Shown here piece after piece: positions 9,212 to 16,213 of a stretch of DNA of 64,000 nucleotides. This stretch comes from Clavibacter michiganensis subsp. tessellarius (lineage in GTDB: Bacteria > Actinomycetota > Actinomycetes > Actinomycetales > Microbacteriaceae), in contig NZ_CP040788.1 of NCBI RefSeq assembly GCF_021922985.1, positions 3,190,009 through 3,254,008 on the forward strand, written 5' to 3'. Position numbers and translations under genes: made by a program. The notes beneath the pieces were generated by a model that was given only the letters and a program-made list of their open reading frames with translations, had not been told where the DNA came from and did not search any database. Position 1 is the first letter of the stretch; the number at the start of each line of letters is the position of its first letter.

Positions 9212-10468
9212 ATGACGCGACACGTGGTGGTCGTCGGGGGAGGCATCGTCGGCGCGGCCTGCGCCCGGTCGCTCGCGCGGGCCGGGATCCGCGTCACGGT
9301 CGTCGAGCGCGCCGCGGTCGCGTCCGGCACGAGCGCGCAGGGCGAGGGCAACATCCTCGTGTCCGACAAGGGCCCGGGCGCCGAGCTGGAGCTCGCGCAG
9401 CTTGCCGCCCGCCGCTGGCCCGAGGTGGCCGCCGAGCTCGCCGACGAGCTGGGCGACGCGCTGCCGTCGATCGAGTACGAGCCCAAGGGCGGGCTCGTCG
9501 TCACGACCACGGCCGAGGGCGCGGATCCGCTCCTCGCCTTCGCCGCCACCCAGCGCGCCGCAGGTGTCGAGGCGATCCCCGTCGACGTGCGCCGCGCGCT
9601 CGAGCTCGAGCCGTGGCTGAACCCGGGCATCACGGCGGCCGTGCACTATCCCGAGGACGCGCAGGTGCAGCCCGCCATCGCGACCGAGGCGCTCGCGGCC
9701 TCGGCCCGTCGCGCCGGCGCGGTCGTGCGGACGGGCGTCGAGGTGATCGGGCCGCTGCTCGACGCCGACGGCGCGCTCCGCGGCGTGCGGACGACCGCGG
9801 GCGACATCGCGGCCGACGACGTGCTCGTGGCCGCCGGCCCCTGGTCGGGCGAGGTGGCGCGCGCCCTCGGCGTCGAGCTGCCCGTGCTCCCGCGCCGCGG
9901 CGTCGTGCTCGTGACGACGCGCATGCCGCACCGCATCCTCCACAAGGTCTACGACGGCGACTACGTGGGCGCGGTCGGATCCGGGGACGGCGCCCTGCAG
10001 ACCTCGGGCGTCGTGGAGTCGACGCCGTCGGGGACCGTGCTCATCGGATCCAGCCGCGAGCGCGTGGGCTTCGACGCGTCGCTGCGCGTGGCCGTGCTCG
10101 AGGAGCTCGCCGCCAAGGCCGTGCGGCTCTTCCCCTTCCTCGCCGACGCGAACGCGATGCGCTCCTACGGCGGCTTCCGGCCGTACCTGCCCGACCACCT
10201 GCCGGTCGTGGGTCCGGATCCGCGGCTGCCGGGGCTCTGGCACGCGAGCGGGCACGAGGGCGCCGGCATCGGGCTGTCGGTCGCGACGGCCGACCTGATC
10301 GCCGCGCTGATGACCGGGGCCGCGACGCCGCTCGACGTGACGCCGTTCTCGGTCGCGCGGGCGTCGCTCGGGCTGGACGTGCCGGGCGCCCGCGCGTCCG
10401 GGGCCGCGTCCGCCGCTGCCGCCGCCGCGTCCGCTGCCGCCTCCGCCTCGTCGGGGGTGCGCGCGTGA
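9212..10468 (+). CDS. FAD-dependent oxidoreductase, D-hydroxyproline dehydrogenase catalytic subunit (DadA-like)
   Basis: A 418-residue DAO-family flavoprotein. The dinucleotide-binding motif VVVGGGIVGAACA is at the N-terminus, and the closing FAD segment GHEGAGIGLS is near residue 350. In three-part D-hydroxyproline (and related amino-acid) dehydrogenases this subunit oxidises cis-4-hydroxy-D-proline to 1-pyrroline-4-hydroxy-2-carboxylate. The next two genes, a ferredoxin-like subunit and an FAD/BFD subunit, complete that complex. The start ATG has AGGGA just upstream. The C-terminal 30 residues are a low-complexity Ala/Ser run, like the tails of neighbouring proteins. A sarcosine-oxidase-like or D-proline role is possible, but the pathway genes around it favour hydroxyproline. 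Confidence 0.86.
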   Translation: MTRHVVVVGGGIVGAACARSLARAGIRVTVVERAAVASGTSAQGEGNILVSDKGPGAELELAQLAARRWPEVAAELADELGDALPSIEYEPKGGLVVTTTAEGADPLLAFAATQRAAGVEAIPVDVRRALELEPWLNPGITAAVHYPEDAQVQPAIATEALAASARRAGAVVRTGVEVIGPLLDADGALRGVRTTAGDIAADDVLVAAGPWSGEVARALGVELPVLPRRGVVLVTTRMPHRILHKVYDGDYVGAVGSGDGALQTSGVVESTPSGTVLIGSSRERVGFDASLRVAVLEELAAKAVRLFPFLADANAMRSYGGFRPYLPDHLPVVGPDPRLPGLWHASGHEGAGIGLSVATADLIAALMTGAATPLDVTPFSVARASLGLDVPGARASGAASAAAAAASAAASASSGVRA

Positions 10469-10881
10469 CGCCGCGGCGCGTGGATCCGTCGCGCGACCCG
10501 ATCCGCCCCGCGGCCGCGGAGGCCGTGCGCTTCACCGTGGACGGGGACCCGGTCGAGGGCCTGCGCGGCCAGACCATCGCGGGCGCGCTGCTCGCGTCCG
10601 GCACGCTCGCCTGGCGCACGACCGCGAGCGCCGGCCGCCCGCGCGGCGTCTTCTGCGGGATCGGCGTGTGCTTCGACTGCACCGTGACCGTCAACGGGCT
10701 GCCCGACGTGCGCGCCTGCCAGCGACGCGCGGTCGACGGCGACGTGGTGGAGACGGGACCGGGGCCGACGGTGCCGGATGCCGGCGCGGCTTCCGCGTCT
10801 GCTGCCGCCTCGCCGGGCGCTGCCGCCGCTTCCGCTTCGCCGCCCGCCGCCGCGCCGGCCGCCGACGGGGACGCGTCGTGA
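10465..10881 (+). CDS. (2Fe-2S)-binding small subunit of D-hydroxyproline dehydrogenase
   Basis: A 138-residue ferredoxin-like protein. It has the plant-type cluster spacing CGIGVCFDC with a further Cys in VRAC about 17 residues on. It matches the small subunit fused or partnered in HcnA, sarcosine oxidase and three-component hydroxyproline dehydrogenases. GTG 10465 overlaps the DadA-like stop and its own stop overlaps the next GTG, so stoichiometric coupled translation is likely. About 40 C-terminal residues are Ala/Ser/Pro-rich and probably disordered. Confidence 0.85.
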   Translation: MTPRRVDPSRDPIRPAAAEAVRFTVDGDPVEGLRGQTIAGALLASGTLAWRTTASAGRPRGVFCGIGVCFDCTVTVNGLPDVRACQRRAVDGDVVETGPGPTVPDAGAASASAAASPGAAAASASPPAAAPAADGDAS

Positions 10882-12545
10882 GCGCCGCGGACGAGCGGCG
10901 GCACGTGGTCGTCGTCGGCGCCGGGCCCGCGGGGCTCGCCGCCGCGGTCGCCGCGCGCGGACGCGGCGCGCGGGTCACGCTGCTCGACGCGTCCGACGAG
11001 CTGGGCGGCCAGTACTGGCGGCACCTGCCGGACGCGCGGCCGGCGGCGCGGGAGCGGATCCTGCACCACGGCTGGGACGCCTTCACCGGCATGCGGGCGC
11101 GGCTCGCGGCCGACGACGGCTGCGACATCGTGACGGGCGCGCAGGTGTGGGCGATCGAGCGGCCGGCGGCGCCCGGCGGCGATGCCGCGGCAGGGCAGGC
11201 CGACGCGACGGCACCCGGCGGCGATGCCGGGGCGGGCCAGGCGGACGCGGCACGGCCCGCCGCGGTCGTCCACGTCCTCGTCGGCGCGGTCGACGGATCC
11301 GGCCGCGCGCCCCTGACCCTCCGCCCCGACGCCCTCGTGCTCGCGACCGGCGCGCACGACCGCACGCTGCCGTTCCCCGGCTGGGACCTGCCGGGCGTCT
11401 TCACCGCGGGCGCCGCGCAGGCCCTCGCCAAGGGCGAGCGCGTGCGCGTAGGCGACCGCGTGATCGTCGCGGGCGCCGGGCCCTTCCTCCTCCCCGTCGC
11501 GGTGTCGCTCGTGCAGGCCGGGGCGCGCGTCGTCGGGATCCACGAGGCCGCGCGCGTGCCGTCGCTCGCCCGCGGCTGGCTGCGGGACCCGCTCGGCCTC
11601 GCCCGCGCGCCGCACAAGGCCGCCGAGCTGGCCGGATACGTGTCCGTGCTGGCGCGCGAGCGGATCGGGTACTCCACCGGCAGCGCGGTCGTCGCCGCGC
11701 ACGGGACCGACCGCGTCGAGGCCGTCACCGTGCAGCGCCTCGACGCGACGTGGGCGCCCATCCCCGGCACCGAGCGGCGGATCCAGGTGGACGCCGTGTG
11801 CGTCGGCCACGGCTTCACGCCCCGGCTCGAGCTGCCCATCGCGGCGGGCTGCCGCATCGGGTCCGACCGCTTCGTCGAGGTCGACGCCGACCAGGGAGCA
11901 GGACCCGCGGGCGTCTTCGCCGCGGGCGAGATCACCGGCATCGGGGGAGTCGACCAGGCGCTCGCGGAGGGCGAGGTCGCGGGGCACTGCGCCGCGGGCG
12001 GATCCCCGTCCGACGCCGCCGTCGCGCCCGCCGTCCGCCGCCGGGCCGTCGCGCACGACGTGGCCGGCCGCATCGAGGCCGCGCACGGCATCCGCCCCGG
12101 CTGGACCGGCTGGCTCCGCGACGACACGCTCGCGTGCCGCTGCGAGGAGGTGCCCGTCGGCCGGATCCGCGCCACCGCCCGCGCCGCGCGCTCCACCGAC
12201 CTGCGCTCCATGAAGCTCGCCACGCGCGCCGGCCTCGGCATCTGCCAGGGCCGCGTGTGCGGGCGCACCGTCGAGGAGCTGCTCGCGGGGGAGGCGCCGC
12301 CCGCCGGATGCGCGCCGGACGGAGCCGCGCCCGCCGGATCCGCGCCGGCCGGCCCCGGCTCCGACCGCCGCCCGATCGCCTCGCCCGTGCGCCTCGGCGA
12401 GCTCGCCGCCGCGTACGACCTCCGCGACGCCGGACCCCCGTCCCTCGCCGCCGCCGCGCCCGGCGTCGACGACGACCCGCGCGATCCCGCGCCCCCGACC
12501 ACCCCCGCACCAGCTCGCACCACCGACCGGAAGGACCTGCCATGA
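10878..12545 (+). CDS. FAD/NAD(P)-binding subunit of D-hydroxyproline dehydrogenase with BFD-like [2Fe-2S] domain
   Basis: A 555-residue flavoprotein of the HcnB / sarcosine oxidase alpha type. The N-terminal FAD motif VVVGAGPAGLAAAVA is followed by a second nucleotide fold (VIVAGAGPFLLPVAVS) and a C-terminal BFD-like cluster domain with CRCEE and CQGRVC. It should accept electrons from the catalytic subunit and pass them on. An insertion near residue 100 contains two copies of a GGDA-GQADA unit, and a second Ala/Pro-rich stretch follows the cluster domain; these look like microsatellite expansions rather than functional parts. Starts by GTGA overlap; its stop overlaps the deaminase ATG. Confidence 0.85.
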   Translation: MSAADERRHVVVVGAGPAGLAAAVAARGRGARVTLLDASDELGGQYWRHLPDARPAARERILHHGWDAFTGMRARLAADDGCDIVTGAQVWAIERPAAPGGDAAAGQADATAPGGDAGAGQADAARPAAVVHVLVGAVDGSGRAPLTLRPDALVLATGAHDRTLPFPGWDLPGVFTAGAAQALAKGERVRVGDRVIVAGAGPFLLPVAVSLVQAGARVVGIHEAARVPSLARGWLRDPLGLARAPHKAAELAGYVSVLARERIGYSTGSAVVAAHGTDRVEAVTVQRLDATWAPIPGTERRIQVDAVCVGHGFTPRLELPIAAGCRIGSDRFVEVDADQGAGPAGVFAAGEITGIGGVDQALAEGEVAGHCAAGGSPSDAAVAPAVRRRAVAHDVAGRIEAAHGIRPGWTGWLRDDTLACRCEEVPVGRIRATARAARSTDLRSMKLATRAGLGICQGRVCGRTVEELLAGEAPPAGCAPDGAAPAGSAPAGPGSDRRPIASPVRLGELAAAYDLRDAGPPSLAAAAPGVDDDPRDPAPPTTPAPARTTDRKDLP

Positions 12546-13459
12546 CCGCACCCGCCCTGGACCTCGGAGGCGTCGTCGTCGCCACCACGCTGCCGTTCCG
12601 CGAGGACGCATCGGCGCCCGCCGGCCTCGCCGTCGACTACGACGCGTACGCCGCCCACTGCGACTGGCTCATCTCCAACGGCTGCCGCGGCGTCGGCCCG
12701 AACGGCTCCCTTGGCGAGTACTCCTCGCTCACGGACGAGGAGCGCCGGAAGGTCGTGCAGGTCGCGGTCGAGGCGGTCGGCGGGCGCGGCGTCGTCGTGG
12801 CGGGCGTGCACGGCGTCGGCTGGCACCAGGCCAGGAAGTGGGCCGAGATCGCGGCCGAGGACGGCGCCGACGGCGTGCTGCTCCTGCCGCCCACCATCTA
12901 CCGGGCGAGCGACGACGAGGTCGTCGAGCACTACGCGCGCGTCGACGAGGTCGGCCTGCCGATCATGGCCTACAACAACCCCTTCGACACCAAGGTCGAC
13001 CTCACGCCGCAGCTCCTCCAGCGCCTCGACGCCCTCGAGAACGTCGTGGCGATCAAGGAGTTCTCGGGCGACATCCGCCGCGTGACGGAGATCCAGGACC
13101 TCACGGGCCTGGACGTCATCGCGGGCGCCGACGACCTGCTGCTCGAGTCGCTCATCATGGGCGCCGTCGGCTGGTTCGCGGGCTACCCGAACGCCTTCCC
13201 GCGCGAGGCCGTGGAGCTCTACGGCCTCGCGACCGCCGGTCGCATCGAGGAGGCGAAGGCGCTGTACCAGCACCTCGTGCCGGTGTTCCGCTGGGACTCG
13301 CGCACCGAGTTCGTGCAGGCCATCAAGCTCTCGATCGACGTGGCCGGCGAGAGCACGGGCGGCCCCACGCGTCCGCCGCGCGCGCCCCTGCCCGCCGCGG
13401 TCGCCGAGCAGGTCACGCGCGACACGCGCCGCGCGCTCGACCACCTCGCCGGGCGATGA
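12542..13459 (+). CDS. Dihydrodipicolinate synthase family: 1-pyrroline-4-hydroxy-2-carboxylate deaminase (predicted)
   Basis: A 305-residue class I aldolase-fold enzyme. It has the GSLGEYSSL substrate loop, Tyr144 in AYNNP and the Schiff-base Lys172 in AIKEFSGD. Members of this superfamily beside hydroxyproline genes deaminate pyrroline-4-hydroxy-2-carboxylate to 2-oxoglutarate semialdehyde, exactly the step needed between the dehydrogenase upstream and the aldehyde dehydrogenase downstream. It is not an obvious DapA because the usual GTTGE is GSLGE and it sits in a catabolic operon. The start ATG overlaps the upstream stop (ATGA). Confidence 0.87.
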   Translation: MTAPALDLGGVVVATTLPFREDASAPAGLAVDYDAYAAHCDWLISNGCRGVGPNGSLGEYSSLTDEERRKVVQVAVEAVGGRGVVVAGVHGVGWHQARKWAEIAAEDGADGVLLLPPTIYRASDDEVVEHYARVDEVGLPIMAYNNPFDTKVDLTPQLLQRLDALENVVAIKEFSGDIRRVTEIQDLTGLDVIAGADDLLLESLIMGAVGWFAGYPNAFPREAVELYGLATAGRIEEAKALYQHLVPVFRWDSRTEFVQAIKLSIDVAGESTGGPTRPPRAPLPAAVAEQVTRDTRRALDHLAGR

Positions 13460-13481
13460 CGTTCCCTGCGAGGCTGGCAGG

Positions 13482-14483
13482 ATGAGGTCCTCCCGCGTCT
13501 TCCACGCCGTCGACTCGCACACCGAGGGCATGCCGACCCGCGTCGTCACGAGCGGGTTCGGCGTGATCCCCGGCTCCACCATGAACGAGCGGCGCCTGCA
13601 CCTCATCGAGCACCTCGACCACCTGCGGCTGCTGCTCATGACCGAGCCGCGCGGCCACGCGGCGATGAGCGGCGCGATCCTGCAGCCGCCCACGCGCGAC
13701 GACTGCGACTGGGGCGTCCTCTACATCGAGGTCTCCGGCTGCCTGCCGATGTGCGGCCACGGCACCATCGGCGTCGCGACCGTGCTGGTGGAGACCGGGC
13801 TCGTGGAGGTGCAGGAGCCGGTCACCACCATCCGGCTCGACACCCCCGCGGGCCTCGTCATCGCGCGCGTCGACGTGGTGGACGGCCGGGCCGCGTCGGT
13901 CACGATCGAGAACGTGCCCTCCTACGTGGAGCGGCTCGACGCGACGATCGAGGTGCCGGGCCTCGGCACCGTGCCGTACAGCCTCGCGTTCGGCGGCAAC
14001 TTCTACGCGGTCGTCGAGCTCGAGCGCCTGGGGCTGCCGTTCGACCGGGAGCGCCAGCAGGAGATCCTCCAGGCGGGGCTCGCCATCATGGGCGCGATCA
14101 ACGCGCAGGACGCGCCCTCGCACCCGGAGATCTCGGGCGTCGACCACTGCCACCACGTGGAGTTCCTCGCGCCCGGATCCGACGCGCGGCTCTCGCGGCA
14201 CGCCATGGCCATCCATCCGGGCTGGTTCGACCGGTCGCCGTGCGGCACGGGGACGTCCGCGCGCATGGCCGAGCTGTGGGCCCGCGGCGAGCTCGCGGTG
14301 GGCGACGAGTTCGTCAACGAGTCGTTCATCGGCAGCCGCTTCGCCGGGCGGATCCTGCGGGAGACGACCGTCGCCGGCCGGCCCGCCATCGTCCCCGCCA
14401 TCACGGGCCGGGCCTGGATCACCGGCATGGGCCAGTACCTGCTCGACCCCACCGACCCGTTCCCGAGCGGCTTCCGGTTCTGA
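13482..14483 (+). CDS. 4-hydroxyproline 2-epimerase (proline racemase family)
   Basis: A 333-residue proline racemase-fold enzyme interconverting trans-4-hydroxy-L-proline and cis-4-hydroxy-D-proline. Both catalytic cysteines are present: Cys91 in MCGHGTIG and Cys254 in SPCGTGTSA. The second Cys separates true racemases and epimerases from trans-3-hydroxyproline dehydratases, which carry Thr there. It lies 22 bases after the deaminase gene. The hexamer GAGGCT at -12 to -7 resembles the leaderless-type elements seen before other genes in this window, so an internal start of transcription is possible. Proline racemase activity cannot be excluded from sequence. Confidence 0.9.
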   Translation: MRSSRVFHAVDSHTEGMPTRVVTSGFGVIPGSTMNERRLHLIEHLDHLRLLLMTEPRGHAAMSGAILQPPTRDDCDWGVLYIEVSGCLPMCGHGTIGVATVLVETGLVEVQEPVTTIRLDTPAGLVIARVDVVDGRAASVTIENVPSYVERLDATIEVPGLGTVPYSLAFGGNFYAVVELERLGLPFDRERQQEILQAGLAIMGAINAQDAPSHPEISGVDHCHHVEFLAPGSDARLSRHAMAIHPGWFDRSPCGTGTSARMAELWARGELAVGDEFVNESFIGSRFAGRILRETTVAGRPAIVPAITGRAWITGMGQYLLDPTDPFPSGFRF

Positions 14484-14509
14484 ACCGGCGCGCACATCCG
14501 AGGAGAGAC

Positions 14510-16030
14510 ATGACCCCGCACGAGACCGACACGACCACCGACCCGACCGCGGATCCCGCCGTCGCCGCGACCGTGGACGCCGTCGCCGCGCGCGCCGCGT
14601 CGGCCGCCGCCCCGCTCGCCGCGCTCGCCCCGGCCGTCCGCGCCCGCGCGCTCGAGGCCGTCGCCGACGCGCTCGAGGCGATCCGGCCCGAGCTGCTGCC
14701 CGTCGCCGAGCGGGAGACCGCGCTCGCGCCCGGCCGCCTCGCGGGCGAGCTGACCCGCACGACCGTGCAGCTGCGGATCCTCGCGGCCGCGGTGCGCGAC
14801 GGCCGCTACCTCCACGCGCGCATCGACCACGCGGATCCGGACGCCGCGCCCGCCCTGCGCCCCGACCTCCGCCGGTACCTCGTGCCGGTCGGGCCGGTGC
14901 TCAACTTCGCCGCGTCCAACTTCCCGTTCGCGTTCTCCGTCGCGGGCGGCGACACGGCGTCGGCGCTCGCGGTCGGCTGCCCGGTGGTCGTGAAGGCGCA
15001 CCCGGGCCACCCGGAGCTGTCGCGCCGGGTCGCCGCGGCCGCGTCCGCCGCGCTCGTCGCGGCGGGCCTGCCCGAGGGGACGCTCCAGCTCGTCGAGGGG
15101 GAGGAGGCCGGGCTCGCCATGCTGCGCGACCCGCGGATCCGCGCCGCCACCTTCACCGGCTCCCTCCGCGCCGGCCGCTTCCTCGCCGACGTCGCCGCGG
15201 CCCGCCCTGACCCGATCCCGTTCTTCGGCGAGCTGGGCAGCGTGAACCCGGTCGTCGTCACGGAGCGCGCCGCCGCCGAGCGCGGCGAGGCCATCGCGCG
15301 CGCCCTCGTGGCCAGCGCCGCCGGATCCGCCGGCCAGCTCTGCACCGCGCCCGGCATCGTGCTGATCCCCGCGGGCCACGGCCTCGACGCCGTGCTCGCG
15401 GAGGAGGCCGGGGCCGTCGCGCCGCACGGGATGCTGAACGCCCGCATCGCCGAGGGCTACGCCGACGGCCGGGCCGCCGCGATCGCGGTCGACGGCGTGC
15501 GCCTCGTCGCCGAGGGGCGCGCGCCCGCCGGGGACGACGGATCCGTGACGCCCACGGTCGCCGCCGTCGCCCTCGCCGACTTCGAGGCCGCGGGCGACGC
15601 CCTCCGGCACGAGGTGTTCGGCCCGTTCGCGCTCCTCGTCGAGTACCCGGCCGGCACCGACCTCGCGGCCCTCGCCTCCCGCACCTTCACGGGCGAGCTG
15701 ACCGCGAGCGTGCACCTCGGCGCCGACGAGGCCGAGGCGGGCGGGGCGGCGACCGCCGACCTGATCCGCGTGCTCGCCGCCCGCGCCGGCCGCGTGCTCG
15801 TCGACGCGTGGCCCACGGGCGTCTCGGTCACCGATGCGCAGCAGCACGGCGGACCCTGGCCCGCGACCACGCTCGACCGCGGCACGAGCGTCGGCACGGC
15901 GTCGCTCGACCGGCTGCTCCGCGGCGTCGCGTTCCAGGGCGTGCCCGACGCGCTGCTGCCGGAGCCGCTGCGCACCGCGAACCCGTGGGGCGTGCCGCAG
16001 CGCGTCAGCGCCCGCGGGCATCGCGCGTAG
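14510..16030 (+). CDS. 2-oxoglutarate semialdehyde dehydrogenase (aldehyde dehydrogenase, NADP+ type)
   Basis: A 506-residue aldehyde dehydrogenase whose segments FFGELGSVNP (Glu241) and GQLCTAPG (Cys278) carry the two catalytic residues. This divergent type, with GELGSVNP in place of ELGGK, is the one found with hydroxyproline and sugar-acid pathways. It completes the route by oxidising 2-oxoglutarate semialdehyde to 2-oxoglutarate. AGGAG lies 5 bases before ATG 14510. A hairpin follows the stop, so this is probably the last gene of the unit. Confidence 0.9.
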   Translation: MTPHETDTTTDPTADPAVAATVDAVAARAASAAAPLAALAPAVRARALEAVADALEAIRPELLPVAERETALAPGRLAGELTRTTVQLRILAAAVRDGRYLHARIDHADPDAAPALRPDLRRYLVPVGPVLNFAASNFPFAFSVAGGDTASALAVGCPVVVKAHPGHPELSRRVAAAASAALVAAGLPEGTLQLVEGEEAGLAMLRDPRIRAATFTGSLRAGRFLADVAAARPDPIPFFGELGSVNPVVVTERAAAERGEAIARALVASAAGSAGQLCTAPGIVLIPAGHGLDAVLAEEAGAVAPHGMLNARIAEGYADGRAAAIAVDGVRLVAEGRAPAGDDGSVTPTVAAVALADFEAAGDALRHEVFGPFALLVEYPAGTDLAALASRTFTGELTASVHLGADEAEAGGAATADLIRVLAARAGRVLVDAWPTGVSVTDAQQHGGPWPATTLDRGTSVGTASLDRLLRGVAFQGVPDALLPEPLRTANPWGVPQRVSARGHRA

Positions 16031-16035
16031 GGGAA

Positions 16036-16070
16036 CGCGGGCGCCCGTCGGGGCCCCGCCGACGCCCGCG
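16036..16070 (+). terminator. Hairpin after the hydroxyproline operon
   Basis: CGCGGGC pairs with GCCCGCG and an inner GTCGG pairs with CCGAC, with a 4-base bulge. There is no T-run, as is usual in such high-GC genomes. It begins 6 bases after the aldehyde dehydrogenase stop. Confidence 0.55.
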
Positions 16071-16159
16071 GCTGAGGGTTCCCACAAGCCGCGGGGGCCC
16101 GGCGCGGGAGGGCGTTGGAGGCCCGGCACGTGTTATTCGGCAGGTGGAGGATCCGTGCA

Positions 16160-16165
16160 TAGCGT
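16160..16165 (+). promoter_or_regulatory. Candidate -10 element (TAGCGT) of the acyl-CoA oxidase gene
   Basis: TAGCGT fits the actinobacterial TANNNT -10 pattern and lies about 48 bases before the ATG. The same hexamer stands about 55 bases before the SDR gene at 51216. There is no convincing -35. Confidence 0.35.
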
Positions 16166-16213
16166 GGCCGGTGCCGACGGGGACGCCGGCGCAGGCGAAC
16201 TGGCGGAGGATCC

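Noticed and set aside
6650..10255. A 1201-codon minus-strand open frame
   Set aside because: Antisense shadow of the peptidase, GntR and dehydrogenase genes, which have clear domains and overlaps on the plus strand.
12542..13459. dapA (lysine biosynthesis)
   Set aside because: Although in the same superfamily, its position between hydroxyproline dehydrogenase and epimerase and the GSLGE loop fit the catabolic deaminase better.
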